Part shown: positions 45,406 to 55,584 of the stretch, piece after piece | Numbering within the stretch: position 1 is the first letter of the stretch | Layout of the letters: each line of letters opens with the position of its first letter | NCBI RefSeq assembly: GCF_009911265.1 | Contig: NZ_QXXA01000016.1 | Span: 1-64,000, forward strand | DNA length: 64,000 nucleotides | Source: Senegalia massiliensis | GTDB taxonomy: Bacteria; Bacillota; Clostridia; Tissierellales; SIT17 | Direction of reading: 5' to 3' | Notes under the pieces: generated by a model | The model's database searches: none | What the model saw: the letters and a program-made list of their open reading frames with translations, nothing else | What the model was told of the DNA's origin: nothing | Position numbers and translations under genes: made by a program

Positions 45406-46557
45406 TTGAAAAATATTGGAATTCTTGGTTCTACTGGTTCTATTGGAACTCAAGCTTTAGATATTATAAGAGAAAATAAATCTTTATTTAATATAACAGC
45501 ATTAAGTGGAAATAATAATATTGATTTATTAGAGAAACAAGCACTTGAATTCAAACCTGAAATCATTGCAGTTTTCAATAAATATAATGCTGATGTATTA
45601 AAAACAAAATTAAAACCTTATAATATAAAAGTTTATAGTGGATTAGAAGGATTAATAAAGTTAAGTGAATATGAAAATATAGATATTTTAATTACTTCAG
45701 TTGTAGGTATGATAGGATTAAAGCCAACACTTGCTGCAATAGAAAGTGGAAAAACTATTGCATTAGCTAACAAAGAAACTTTAGTAACTGCAGGAAATAT
45801 AGTAATGGAAAAAATCAAAAAAAATAAAGGTTCTTTATTACCTGTAGATAGCGAACACTCTGCTATTTTTCAATCTTTAACATCAAAGAAAAAAAATGAA
45901 ATAAATAAAATTATTTTAACAGCTTCAGGAGGACCTTTTAGGGGTAAAAATAAAGAAGATTTGATAAATATAAACTATAAAGATGCTCTTAAACATCCAA
46001 ATTGGGATATGGGAAGAAAAATTTCAATTGATTCATCTACTTTAATGAATAAAGGATTAGAAGTTATAGAGGCTAAATGGTTATTTGATGTAGATGTAGA
46101 AGATATAGAAGTTGTAGTACATTCTCAAAGCATAATTCATTCAATGGTTGAATATATTGATGGTAGTGTTATAGCACAACTTGGAGTTTCAGATATGCGT
46201 ATACCAATACAATATGCTTTAACATATCCTGATAGAATTAATAATAATTTAGAAAAATTAAATTTAACTGATGTATATAAATTAACTTTTGAAAGTCCTG
46301 ATTTAGAAACATTCCCTTCTTTATCTCTTGCATATAGAGCTTTAAGAGAAAATGGAACTATGCCTTCTGTTTTAAATGCATCTAATGAAGTATTAGTAGA
46401 TTTATTCTTAAAAGAAAAAATTAAGTTTTATGATATACCAAATACAATAGAGAACATACTAGATATTCATAAGAATATAAAAAACCCAACTATTGATGAT
46501 GTATTATATAGTGATGATTGGGCAAGAAGAAAAGTAAAAGAATTACTAAAACTTTAA
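45406..46557 (+). CDS. dxr: 1-deoxy-D-xylulose 5-phosphate reductoisomerase
   Basis: This 383-residue enzyme catalyses the second step of the MEP isoprenoid pathway, forming MEP with NADPH. It has an N-terminal NADPH fold ([18 protein letters not shown]), the [12 protein letters not shown] motif, the metal-binding [12 protein letters not shown] and the substrate loop ASGGPFRGK. It starts at TTG 45406 after AGGAGTGG. ispG of the same pathway lies two genes downstream. Confidence 0.97.
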   Translation: MKNIGILGSTGSIGTQALDIIRENKSLFNITALSGNNNIDLLEKQALEFKPEIIAVFNKYNADVLKTKLKPYNIKVYSGLEGLIKLSEYENIDILITSVVGMIGLKPTLAAIESGKTIALANKETLVTAGNIVMEKIKKNKGSLLPVDSEHSAIFQSLTSKKKNEINKIILTASGGPFRGKNKEDLININYKDALKHPNWDMGRKISIDSSTLMNKGLEVIEAKWLFDVDVEDIEVVVHSQSIIHSMVEYIDGSVIAQLGVSDMRIPIQYALTYPDRINNNLEKLNLTDVYKLTFESPDLETFPSLSLAYRALRENGTMPSVLNASNEVLVDLFLKEKIKFYDIPNTIENILDIHKNIKNPTIDDVLYSDDWARRKVKELLKL

Positions 46558-46573
46558 TATAGGAGTGAAGTAT

Positions 46574-47575
46574 ATGACTACAGCAATTACAGCGATTATA
46601 ATATTCTTTATCGTAGTATTGGTACATGAGTTTGGACATTTTGCTACTGCAAAATTAGTAGGTATAAAGGTTCAAGAATTTTCTATAGGTATGGGACCTA
46701 GAATTACAAAATTTAATAAGGGAGAGACAGAATATTCACTACGTATACTTCCTATAGGTGGCTATGTTAAAATGGAAGGTGAGGATGAAAAATCAGATGA
46801 TGAAAGAAGTTTTAGTAATAAATCTCCTATTTCTAGAATTTTAGTTTTAGCTTCTGGTGCTATAATGAATTTCTTATTAGCTTTAATTATATTTTTTGTA
46901 ATATCAATAGTAATAGGTTCACCAACTACTATTATTGATAAAGTAACTGAAAATGGTCCAGCAGATACTGTTGGCATTAAAAGTGGAGATGAAATTGTAT
47001 CAATTAATAATGAAAAAATTGAAAACTGGCAAGAAAGTAAAGATATAATAACTAATGCAGAAGATGAAATTAATATTACTGTTTTAAGAGATGAGAAAAG
47101 TTTAAGTTTCTCTTTAACTCCTGAGAAAGATGAAAATGATAATAAATTAATTGGAATAAGCTCAAAGACTAGACCATCTTTTATAGGTTCTATTAAATAT
47201 GCTTTTAATAATCTTATATTTATAATATCTCTAATGTTTGATTTTATTAAAATGGCACTTACTGGTAATGTTAGTACTTCAGATGTTGCTGGTCCTATTG
47301 GAGTAGTTCAATTGATTGGTGAGACTACAAAATATGGTTTTTTAAGTGTATTAAATCTAGCAGCATTTATAAATATCAATTTAGGATTTTTTAATTTGCT
47401 TCCAATTCCAGCATTAGATGGAAGTAGAATATTATTTATACTTATAGAGTTATTAAGAGGAAAACCACTAGATCCTGAAAAAGAAGGGATGATTCATTTT
47501 ATTGGTTTTGCACTATTAATGGCTTTAATGATATTTATATCTTATAATGATTTAAGTAGATTAAATATTTTTTAG
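46574..47575 (+). CDS. rseP: RIP metalloprotease RseP (RasP type)
   Basis: This 333-residue site-2 protease cuts membrane-embedded substrates such as anti-sigma factors and signal peptide remnants. The zinc motif HEFGH lies in the first helix, a single PDZ domain spans about 115-190, and the second metal motif is NLLPIPALDGSRI. I start at ATG 46574, after AGGAGTGA; a GTG at 46565 overlaps that site. The dxr-rseP-ispG order is common in Clostridia. Confidence 0.95.
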   Translation: MTTAITAIIIFFIVVLVHEFGHFATAKLVGIKVQEFSIGMGPRITKFNKGETEYSLRILPIGGYVKMEGEDEKSDDERSFSNKSPISRILVLASGAIMNFLLALIIFFVISIVIGSPTTIIDKVTENGPADTVGIKSGDEIVSINNEKIENWQESKDIITNAEDEINITVLRDEKSLSFSLTPEKDENDNKLIGISSKTRPSFIGSIKYAFNNLIFIISLMFDFIKMALTGNVSTSDVAGPIGVVQLIGETTKYGFLSVLNLAAFININLGFFNLLPIPALDGSRILFILIELLRGKPLDPEKEGMIHFIGFALLMALMIFISYNDLSRLNIF

Positions 47576-47586
47576 GGGTGTTAATA

Positions 47587-48633
47587 ATGAGAAATAAGAC
47601 AAAAAATTTTTACTATGGTAATGTTGGCATAGGCAGTGATTTTCCAGTTACTGTACAATCTATGACAAATACAGATACAAGGGATATAAAAGAAACCGTA
47701 TCACAGATTAAACTTTTAGAAGAGGTTGGTTGTGATATTATAAGGCTTGCTGTTCCTGATATGGAGGCTGCTTTAGCTTTAGAAAAAATTAAAAAACAGG
47801 TTAATATCCCTATTATTGCAGATATTCACTTTGATTATAAATTAGCATTACAAGCAATAGAAGGTGGAGTTAATGGACTGAGGATTAATCCAGGTAATAT
47901 TGGTGATAAACAAAGAGTTAAGGAAATAGTGAATAGATGTAAAGAAAAAGATATTCCTATAAGAATAGGTGTTAATTCTGGATCTATAAAGAAAGAATTT
48001 TTAGAGAAATATGGTGGTGTGAATGTAAACTCCATGGTAGAAAGTGCAATGGAACATGTAAGAATATTAGAAGAAATGAATTTTAAGAAAATTGTATTAT
48101 CTGTAAAGTCTACTGATATTCATATGACAATAGAATCATATGAAAAACTATCTCAAATTGTAGATTATCCACTTCATATTGGAATAACTGAATCAGGATC
48201 ACTTTGGAAGGGTACTATTAAATCTTCTATAGGTATTGGTTCATTACTTGCTAAAGGTATTGGTGATACTATAAGGGTATCTCTTACTGGCAGCCCTATA
48301 GAAGAAGTAAAGGTAGGAAAACAAATTTTAAGATCCCTAGGCTTACTAAATGATAGGATTGAAGTAATCTCATGTCCTACATGTGGAAGAACACGTATTG
48401 CCTTAGAAAAAATAGTTAGTGAAGTTGAACAAAAAATAGAACATATGAATAAATCTATTAAAGTAGCTATTATGGGATGTGAAGTAAATGGTCCTGGTGA
48501 AGCTAAGGAAGCTGATATTGGAATTGCAGGTGGTAATGGATTAGGGTTAATATTTAAAAAAGGGAAAGTAATAAAAAAAGTTGAAGAAAATAAACTTATT
48601 GATGAATTAGTAAAAGAAATTGAAAAATTATGA
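47587..48633 (+). CDS. ispG: 4-hydroxy-3-methylbut-2-enyl diphosphate synthase
   Basis: This 348-residue iron-sulfur enzyme catalyses the sixth step of the MEP pathway. It has the TIM-barrel part (VQSMTNTDTRD, RLAVPDMEAA, LRINPGNIG) and the cluster-binding domain with Cys263, Cys266 (CPTCGRTR) and Cys298 (MGCEVNGPGEA). The oxygen-sensitive cluster suits an anaerobe. I prefer ATG 47587, after TAGGGGTG; a GTG at 47578 overlaps that site. Confidence 0.96.
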   Translation: MRNKTKNFYYGNVGIGSDFPVTVQSMTNTDTRDIKETVSQIKLLEEVGCDIIRLAVPDMEAALALEKIKKQVNIPIIADIHFDYKLALQAIEGGVNGLRINPGNIGDKQRVKEIVNRCKEKDIPIRIGVNSGSIKKEFLEKYGGVNVNSMVESAMEHVRILEEMNFKKIVLSVKSTDIHMTIESYEKLSQIVDYPLHIGITESGSLWKGTIKSSIGIGSLLAKGIGDTIRVSLTGSPIEEVKVGKQILRSLGLLNDRIEVISCPTCGRTRIALEKIVSEVEQKIEHMNKSIKVAIMGCEVNGPGEAKEADIGIAGGNGLGLIFKKGKVIKKVEENKLIDELVKEIEKL

Positions 48634-48667
48634 TTCTAGTATAGCGAGGTAGATTAAAATAGATTAT

Positions 48668-49315
48668 ATGGAAATAGCTCTTAAATTAGTCATATCTATA
48701 ATTTTATCTGGAATAATAGGAATAGAAAGAGAAAGTATAAAAAGACCAGCTGGATTTAGGACACATATTTTAGTATGTGTAGGTTCAACTTTAGTAATGA
48801 TTGTAGGACTATATATATCAGATGATCTTAGATATTCAAATGTAGATCCTACAAGAATTGGAGCACAAGTAATAAGTGGTATTGGCTTTCTTGGAGCTGG
48901 TACAATAATAAAAGAAGGTGTTTCTGTAAAAGGTTTAACTACTGCTGCAAGTTTATGGGCTGTTGCATGTGTTGGACTGGCTATTGGTGCCGGATTTTAT
49001 TTTGGAGCAATTTTAGTTACTTTTTTGATATTTATAACTTTGTTGTTATTTTCTAGTGTTGAGAATAAATTTTTAAGAAATGACAAATATCTAAAAATAA
49101 GGTTAGTAACAATAAATAAGCCAGGTCAACTGGGTAAAATTGGTCAAGTTACTGGAAATCTAGATTTAACAATAGTATCAATTGATTTTAACAATATAGA
49201 AGATAATAAAATTATAGTTAATTTATTACTTAAAAGTAATAAAAAAACTGATAATGTTGAAGTTATAAGTGAATTATCTCAGATTAAAGATGTAATTAAA
49301 ATAACCCACAAGTAA
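48668..49315 (+). CDS. MgtC/SapB family membrane protein
   Basis: This 215-residue protein has about four N-terminal helices with the MgtC signature (GIIGIERESIKRPAGFRTH, GIGFLGAGTIIKEG, GLTTAASLWAVACVG). A C-terminal ACT-like domain follows (INKPGQLGKIGQVTGNLDLT). Such proteins are tied to growth at low magnesium or to membrane potential control; the substrate is not established. The ATG at 48668 has no near ribosome binding site. The GAGGTAG upstream is best placed for an in-frame ATA at 48659, giving a start that reads DYMEIALKL. Confidence 0.88.
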   Translation: MEIALKLVISIILSGIIGIERESIKRPAGFRTHILVCVGSTLVMIVGLYISDDLRYSNVDPTRIGAQVISGIGFLGAGTIIKEGVSVKGLTTAASLWAVACVGLAIGAGFYFGAILVTFLIFITLLLFSSVENKFLRNDKYLKIRLVTINKPGQLGKIGQVTGNLDLTIVSIDFNNIEDNKIIVNLLLKSNKKTDNVEVISELSQIKDVIKITHK

Positions 49316-49334
49316 TGTTTAGGGGGAATAAAAA

Positions 49335-52300
49335 ATGCATTATAAAAAAATAGATTCATTAATTAGTAAATACAATATTAAATGTAGCGATAATATAAAA
49401 GATTGTTCTATTGAAAGAGTATACTTAGATAAAAGTAAAAAAATAGTCACAATAAAGCTTATAAGCGATAAAATTATAAAATATAATGAAGTTGAAACGT
49501 TTAAAAGTTCATTTAAAGAAATTATAAATGGTTTAAAAAGAGTAAATATATATATGAAATATAATTTTGAATTTAATAATATAGGTTTCATAATAGATGA
49601 TTATTGGCCTAATATTGAATATATTATAAAAAAATACTTACCTTCAAGCTCTGGTTTAGTTAATAAAATAATAAAAAAAATAGAGAATAATAGTCTTGTT
49701 TTAATTGTAGATGATGAATTATTTATGCATAGAATTATAGAAAAGAAAATTCATAAAATCATAAAAGATAAGTTAAAACAAGAATTTAATATAGATATAG
49801 ATATACAAATATATGCTAATAAAGAACAGAGTAACAATTATAATGATCATTATGAACAAAAAAAGATTGTGGAAAAGAAAATGATTGAAAAAATAAATGT
49901 AAACTCTCAATCACATTATTCTCAAAAAAATAAAAATAATAAATCTAATTCTAAAAATAATTTTGTATATGGAAAAAGAGTTGATGAAGATATAGTATCT
50001 ATGGACAGTATAAATACGAATTCTGGAACTGTAACAATAAAAGGTGAAATATTCGATATACAAACCAAAGATATAAAAAATGATAAAAAAATATATATGA
50101 TTGGTATTACTGATTTTACTGGTTCTATACAAGTTAAGATATTTGCCAATAAAAAACAGCAACCTCAAATAGATGAGGACTTAAGTATAGGAGAAGCTTA
50201 TATTATAACTGGTGGTATAATGTATGATACTTTTTCAAGAGAATTAGTAATGATGGGTAAAGGAATTAAAAAGTCATATTTGACTAAACGAAAAGATAAC
50301 TATAAAGAGAAAAGAGTAGAGCTTCATCTTCATACACAAATGAGTGATATGGATGGGATGACAAATATAGAAGAATATATGAAAAGAGCACAAGAGTGGG
50401 GGCATAAAGCAATAGGAATTACAGATCATGGTGTTGTACAAGGGTTTCCAGAAGCAATGAATGCATCAAAAAAATATGGTGTTAAGGCGCTTTATGGTGT
50501 AGAAGGTTATCTTGTAAATGATTCTAAGCAAATAGTGATAAATTCAAGAGAACAAAATATAGATTGTGAATATATTGTATTTGATATTGAAACTACGGGT
50601 TTTTCTCCTGTAAATGATGGTATAACAGAAATAGGAGCTGTTAGAATAAAAAATGGTGAGATTTTAGATACTTTTAGTGAACTTGTTAATCCAGAAAAGG
50701 AAATTCCACAAAAAGTAATTGAACTTACTGGAATTACTAATGATATGGTAAAAGATAAAGAAACAATTGATAAAATACTTCCAAAATTTCAAGATTTTAT
50801 AGGTGAAGCTGTATTAGTTGCACATAATGCATCCTTTGATATGGGATTTATAAATAAAAAGTTTGAGAAAATAAATGTAACTTTATCTAATCCAGTATTG
50901 GATACTTTACAGTTTTCTAGAGAGTTATATTCTCATTTAAAAAGTCATAAATTAAATAAAATAGCTAAATATTTAAATATTAGCTTAGAAAATCATCATA
51001 GAGCAGTAGATGATTCAAAAGCTACAGCTGAGATACTATTAAAGATGATTGAAGATGTAAAACAAAGAGGAGTAAAAAAATTAGAAGATATAAACACAAC
51101 ATTTAGTAATACTGTGAATTTTAAATCACAGGATTCTTTTCATGTGACAATATATGCTCAAAACTATATAGGATTAAAAAACCTTTATAAAATTATATCA
51201 TATAGTCATTTAGACTATTTTTATAGAAAACCTAGAATTCCTAAATCTTTAATGAATAAATATAGGGAAGGACTTATAATAGGTACTGCTTGTGAAGCAG
51301 GAGAACTATATAGAGCAATACTTAGAAATAAATCACAAAATGAAATTAGAGATATTATAAATTTCTATGACTATTTAGAAATACAGCCTATTGGGAATAA
51401 TAAATTCTTAATAGAAAAGGGTATGGTTAAAGATGAAGAAGAAATTCAAAATATTAATAAGAAAATTTATTATTTAGGTAAAAAATATAATAAATTAGTT
51501 GTGGCTACTGGTGATAGTCATTTTCTTGATCCTCATGAAGAGGTCTATAGAAGAATACTAATGAGTGGAAAGGGATTCTCTGATGCTGACAATCAAGCTC
51601 CTTTATACTTTAAAACTACTGATGAAATGATTGAAGAGTTTTCATATTTAGGTAAAAAAATTGCAGAAGAAGTAGTAATCAAAAATCCAAATTTAATAGC
51701 TGATAGCATAGAAGAAATTTTACCTATACCAGATGGAACTTTTCCTCCAGTTATAGAAGGATCAGATAAAGATTTGAAAGATATGACCTATAAAAAAGCA
51801 AAAAGTATTTATGGAGATCCTATGCCGGAAATTGTCCAAGAACGATTAGATAGAGAGTTAAATTCTATTATTAGTAATGGGTATGCTGTTTTATATATTA
51901 TATCTCATAAAATAGTAAAAAAATCTTTAGAAGATGGATATTTAGTAGGTTCAAGAGGCTCTGTTGGTTCATCATTTGTTGCTACTATGAGTGATATAAC
52001 AGAAGTTAATCCATTACCACCACATTATGTATGTCCAAATTGTAAAAATAATGAGTTCATAATGGATGGGTCAGTAGGCTCTGGTGTTGATATGCCAGAT
52101 AAAATATGCCCTAAATGTAAAACAGAATATAATAAAGATGGATTTGATATACCTTTTGAAGTGTTTTTAGGTTTTGAAGGAGATAAAGAACCAGACATTG
52201 ATCTTAACTTTGCAAGTGAAGAGCAAACTGTTGCAATGCAATATACTGAAGAGTTATTTGGAAAAGGTCATGTATATAGAGCTGGAACTATAGGAACTAT

Positions 52301-53618
52301 TGCTGATAAAACTGCATATGGGTTTATTAGAAAATATCATGAAGAAAGAGAATTATTATTAAATAGAACAGAAACTAATAGACTTATAAAAGGTTGTACA
52401 GGTATAAAAAGGACGTCCGGACAGCACCCTGGAGGTGTAATGGTAGTCCCTCAAGATAAAGATATATATGATTTCACTCCTATACAATACCCTGCTAATA
52501 ATTCTGATTCTGGTGTCATAACTACTCACTTTGATTATCACTCTATAAGTGGTAGAATATTGAAGCTAGATTTATTAGGACATGATACACCAACTATTAT
52601 AAGAATGCTTGAGGATTTAACAGGGGTAGATGCTCAAAAAATTAGTTTAGATGATAATGATACTATGGCAATATTTACATCTTTAGATACATTAAATATT
52701 AAAGTAGATGATTTTAACTATAAAACAGGTTCTCTGGGTATTCCTGAATTTGGAACAAAATTTGTAATACAAATGTTATTAGATACAAGTCCAACAACTT
52801 TTGCAGAATTAGTAAGGATTAGTGGACTTTCACATGGTACAGACGTTTGGTTAAATAATGCACAAGAATTAGTTGCGAATGGTATTACTACATTGAAAGA
52901 AGTTATATCTACAAGAGATGATATAATGATGTATCTTATATATAATAGTTTAGATAAGAAACGTTCTTTCAAAATAATGGAAAAGGTTAGGAAAGGTAAA
53001 GGATTAACAGAAGAAGAAGAAAAATATATGAGAGATAATGATATACCAGAATGGTATATAGAGTCATGTAAAAAAATAAAATATATGTTTCCTAAAGCAC
53101 ATGCTGTTGCATATGTTATGATGTCATTTAGAATAGCATATTTTAAGGTTCATTACCCCGAAGCTTTTTATTCAACCTATTTCACTATGAAGGCAACTGA
53201 TTTTGATGCTGAATTAATTGTAAAAGGTATAGAGTCTGTAAAAGAAAAAATAAAAGAATTAGAAGAAATAGGAAATGATAAAACAGCTAAAGAAAAGAAT
53301 CTTTTGACAGTATTAGAAGTAGCCTTTGAAATGTATGCAAGAGGATTTAATTTTAAAAAAGTAGACTTATATAAGTCTGATAGTGATATTTTTATTATTG
53401 AAAAAGATGGAATATTACCTCCTCTAAAATCCCTCCAAGGTGTAGGAGAAAATGCTGCTAAAAGTATAGTAGAAGCTAGAGATAAAGGTAAATTTTTATC
53501 TATAGAAGATATTACTAAGAGAGCTAAAGTAAGTAAGACAGTTATAGAAGCATTAAAAATTCATGGATGTTTAAAAGGAATGAGTGAAAGTAATCAATTA
53601 GACTTATTCAGTATTTGA
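49335..53618 (+). CDS. polC: DNA polymerase III alpha subunit, PolC type
   Basis: This 1427-residue replicative polymerase has the Gram-positive layout. An OB-fold segment lies near 232-310, then a PHP part with VELHLHTQMSDMDGM (about 328), an inserted DnaQ 3'-5' exonuclease from about 412 (YIVFDIETTGFSP, and HHRAVDDSKAT at its end), and a second PHP piece. The polymerase core follows, with a four-cysteine zinc site (CPNC and CPKC, near 899-928) and the catalytic KEPDIDLNF (about 953). AGGGGG precedes the ATG. A strong terminator follows. Confidence 0.98.
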   Translation: MHYKKIDSLISKYNIKCSDNIKDCSIERVYLDKSKKIVTIKLISDKIIKYNEVETFKSSFKEIINGLKRVNIYMKYNFEFNNIGFIIDDYWPNIEYIIKKYLPSSSGLVNKIIKKIENNSLVLIVDDELFMHRIIEKKIHKIIKDKLKQEFNIDIDIQIYANKEQSNNYNDHYEQKKIVEKKMIEKINVNSQSHYSQKNKNNKSNSKNNFVYGKRVDEDIVSMDSINTNSGTVTIKGEIFDIQTKDIKNDKKIYMIGITDFTGSIQVKIFANKKQQPQIDEDLSIGEAYIITGGIMYDTFSRELVMMGKGIKKSYLTKRKDNYKEKRVELHLHTQMSDMDGMTNIEEYMKRAQEWGHKAIGITDHGVVQGFPEAMNASKKYGVKALYGVEGYLVNDSKQIVINSREQNIDCEYIVFDIETTGFSPVNDGITEIGAVRIKNGEILDTFSELVNPEKEIPQKVIELTGITNDMVKDKETIDKILPKFQDFIGEAVLVAHNASFDMGFINKKFEKINVTLSNPVLDTLQFSRELYSHLKSHKLNKIAKYLNISLENHHRAVDDSKATAEILLKMIEDVKQRGVKKLEDINTTFSNTVNFKSQDSFHVTIYAQNYIGLKNLYKIISYSHLDYFYRKPRIPKSLMNKYREGLIIGTACEAGELYRAILRNKSQNEIRDIINFYDYLEIQPIGNNKFLIEKGMVKDEEEIQNINKKIYYLGKKYNKLVVATGDSHFLDPHEEVYRRILMSGKGFSDADNQAPLYFKTTDEMIEEFSYLGKKIAEEVVIKNPNLIADSIEEILPIPDGTFPPVIEGSDKDLKDMTYKKAKSIYGDPMPEIVQERLDRELNSIISNGYAVLYIISHKIVKKSLEDGYLVGSRGSVGSSFVATMSDITEVNPLPPHYVCPNCKNNEFIMDGSVGSGVDMPDKICPKCKTEYNKDGFDIPFEVFLGFEGDKEPDIDLNFASEEQTVAMQYTEELFGKGHVYRAGTIGTIADKTAYGFIRKYHEERELLLNRTETNRLIKGCTGIKRTSGQHPGGVMVVPQDKDIYDFTPIQYPANNSDSGVITTHFDYHSISGRILKLDLLGHDTPTIIRMLEDLTGVDAQKISLDDNDTMAIFTSLDTLNIKVDDFNYKTGSLGIPEFGTKFVIQMLLDTSPTTFAELVRISGLSHGTDVWLNNAQELVANGITTLKEVISTRDDIMMYLIYNSLDKKRSFKIMEKVRKGKGLTEEEEKYMRDNDIPEWYIESCKKIKYMFPKAHAVAYVMMSFRIAYFKVHYPEAFYSTYFTMKATDFDAELIVKGIESVKEKIKELEEIGNDKTAKEKNLLTVLEVAFEMYARGFNFKKVDLYKSDSDIFIIEKDGILPPLKSLQGVGENAAKSIVEARDKGKFLSIEDITKRAKVSKTVIEALKIHGCLKGMSESNQLDLFSI

Positions 53619-53670
53619 TTTTTATTAATCTATATGATATATTATAGTTAATATAAGATTGTTGGGAGAG

Positions 53671-53700
53671 GAGTGGGTTTAGAACCCACTCTTTACTTTT
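53671..53700 (+). terminator. rho-independent terminator after polC
   Basis: A 9-bp stem, GAGTGGGTT (53671-53679) with AACCCACTC (53683-53691), a TAG loop, then TTTACTTTT. It separates the uppS-polC unit from the rimP-ribF unit. Confidence 0.88.
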
Positions 53701-53766
53701 AGCTTAATTGTATTATTTAATGGATATTTACGTAAAATATAGTTAAATAATTTGGAGGTGAAAGTT

Positions 53767-54228
53767 ATGAATAAAAAAGAGGTTGAAAAACAGGTATATA
53801 ATATTATATATCCTATTTCACAAGAAATGGATTTTGAATTAGTTGATTTAGAGTATGTGAAGGAAGGACCATATAAATATTTGAGAGTATTTATAGATAA
53901 ACCAGGTGGAGTAAGTATAGATGATTGCCAAAATTTCAGTAAAAATATAAGCGAAAAAGTTGATGAGCAAGATCCTATAAAAGAAAATTATTTTTTAGAA
54001 GTCTCTTCTCCAGGTATCGATAGACCATTTAAGGATGATAAAGATTTTAAAAGAGCTTTAAATAAAGAAGTGGAAGTTAATTTGTATAAAAAAATTAACA
54101 ATTCTAAAACCTTTGTTGGTGAATTAATCGATTTTGATGAGAATATCATAATTATAAATAATAATAAAGAAGATATAAAAATAAATAGAACTGATATAGC
54201 AAAAATTAACATTGCTATTAAATTTTAA
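53767..54228 (+). CDS. rimP: ribosome maturation factor RimP
   Basis: This 153-residue protein is needed for 30S subunit maturation. It matches the family with FELVDLEYVKEGPYKYLRVF, IDKPGGVSIDDCQNFS, YFLEVSSPGIDRPFK and a C-terminal SH3-like barrel. I start at ATG 53767 because TTGGAGGTG is well placed; a TTG at 53752 overlaps that site. Upstream, TTGTAT and TAAAAT (53733-53738) with a 19-base spacer are only a weak promoter. The order rimP-nusA-ylxR-ylxQ-infB-rbfA is the classic nusA operon. Confidence 0.95.
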   Translation: MNKKEVEKQVYNIIYPISQEMDFELVDLEYVKEGPYKYLRVFIDKPGGVSIDDCQNFSKNISEKVDEQDPIKENYFLEVSSPGIDRPFKDDKDFKRALNKEVEVNLYKKINNSKTFVGELIDFDENIIIINNNKEDIKINRTDIAKINIAIKF

Positions 54229-54237
54229 GGAGGTAAA

Positions 54238-55302
54238 ATGGGGATGAAAGCTGATTTTATACAGGCCCTTGATGAAATTGGAAAGGAAAAAGGTATTTCT
54301 AAAGAAATACTAATAGAAGCTATTGAAGCTGCATTGATATCTGCATATAAGAGAAATTTTGGTTCTTCACAAAATGTGGAAGTGGTAATAGATAATACTA
54401 CAGGAGATGTAAAAGTTTATGCACAAAAAGACGTTGTTGAACAAGTTGAAGATGAACTTTTAGAGATATCATTAGAAGATACAAAGGAAATAGATAATAG
54501 ATATTCTATAGGGGATGTAATAAATATTGAAGTTACGCCTAAGAATTTTGGAAGAATAGCAGCACAAACAGCAAAACAAGTTGTTGTACAAAGAATTCGA
54601 GAAGCTGAAAGAGATATTATTTATGGAGACTTCATTAACAGAGAGAATGAAATAGTAACAGGGATAATTCAAAAGTTAAATAATAATGTATTAGTAGATT
54701 TAGGTAAAACTGAAGGGATATTATTACCGGCAGAACAAATACCAAATGAAACGTATAACCATAATAATAGAATAAAAGCATATATTGTTGAGGTTAAAAA
54801 GACTTCAAAAGGTCCACAGATTTTATTATCTAGAAGTCATCCTGGTTTAGTTAAAAGGCTTTTTGAGTTAGAAGTTCCAGAGATACAAGAAGGAATTGTA
54901 GATATTTTTAGTATATCTAGAGAAGCAGGTTCTAGAACTAAAATTGCTGTATATTCTAATAATGAAAATGTTGATCCAGTTGGGGCTTGTGTAGGACAAA
55001 ATGGAACTAGAGTAAAAGCAGTGGTAGATGAGTTAAATGGTGAAAAAATTGATATAGTAAATTGGAGTAAAGACCCATCAGTATTTATAGCTAATAGCTT
55101 AAGTCCAGCAAAAGTTTTAGATGTTCAAATAAATGAAGATGAAAAAAGTGCATCTATAATTGTTCCTGATTATCAATTGTCATTAGCAATTGGGAAAGAA
55201 GGTCAGAATGCGAGGCTTGCTGCTAAATTAACAGGTTGGAAAATAGATATTAAAAGCGAGACACAATATAATGATGAATCAAGTGAAGAAATAGAAGAAT
55301 AG
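54238..55302 (+). CDS. nusA: transcription elongation/termination factor NusA
   Basis: This 354-residue protein has the NusA core: an N-terminal RNA polymerase-binding domain (EAIEAALISAYKRNFG), S1 (about 135-200), and two KH domains (VDPVGACVGQNGTRVKAV and LAIGKEGQNARLAAKLTGWK). It lacks the acidic C-terminal repeats of proteobacterial NusA, as usual in Firmicutes. The start follows AAGGAGG after about five bases; a second in-frame ATG is two codons on. Confidence 0.97.
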   Translation: MGMKADFIQALDEIGKEKGISKEILIEAIEAALISAYKRNFGSSQNVEVVIDNTTGDVKVYAQKDVVEQVEDELLEISLEDTKEIDNRYSIGDVINIEVTPKNFGRIAAQTAKQVVVQRIREAERDIIYGDFINRENEIVTGIIQKLNNNVLVDLGKTEGILLPAEQIPNETYNHNNRIKAYIVEVKKTSKGPQILLSRSHPGLVKRLFELEVPEIQEGIVDIFSISREAGSRTKIAVYSNNENVDPVGACVGQNGTRVKAVVDELNGEKIDIVNWSKDPSVFIANSLSPAKVLDVQINEDEKSASIIVPDYQLSLAIGKEGQNARLAAKLTGWKIDIKSETQYNDESSEEIEE

Positions 55303-55314
55303 GAGTGAATATAA

Positions 55315-55584
55315 ATGAAAAACAAAAAAATTCCTCTTAGAAAATGTATTATATGTGGAGAAAGAAAAGAAAAAAAAGATTTGATAAGAATTGTTAAAAA
55401 TAAACAAGGAGATATTTTTATTGATGATAAAGGAAAAGCAAATGGCAGAGGTGCATATATTTGCAAGAATTCTGAGTGCATAAATAAATCATTTAAAAAT
55501 AAATCTTTAAATAAAGCTTTTAAATCAAATATTTCTTCTGAAATTTATGAAGAATTAAAGAAAGAAATAGATCAAGATGAATGA
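55315..55584 (+). CDS. ylxR: YlxR (RnpM) family RNA-binding protein
   Basis: This 89-residue basic protein of the DUF448 family has PLRKCIICGERKEKKDLIRI, DDKGKANGRGAYICK and a paired cysteine site. The Bacillus member RnpM binds RNase P RNA and modulates its activity. It lies in its standard position between nusA and ylxQ, whose start overlaps its end by eight bases. TAGGAGTGA precedes the ATG. Confidence 0.94.
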   Translation: MKNKKIPLRKCIICGERKEKKDLIRIVKNKQGDIFIDDKGKANGRGAYICKNSECINKSFKNKSLNKAFKSNISSEIYEELKKEIDQDE

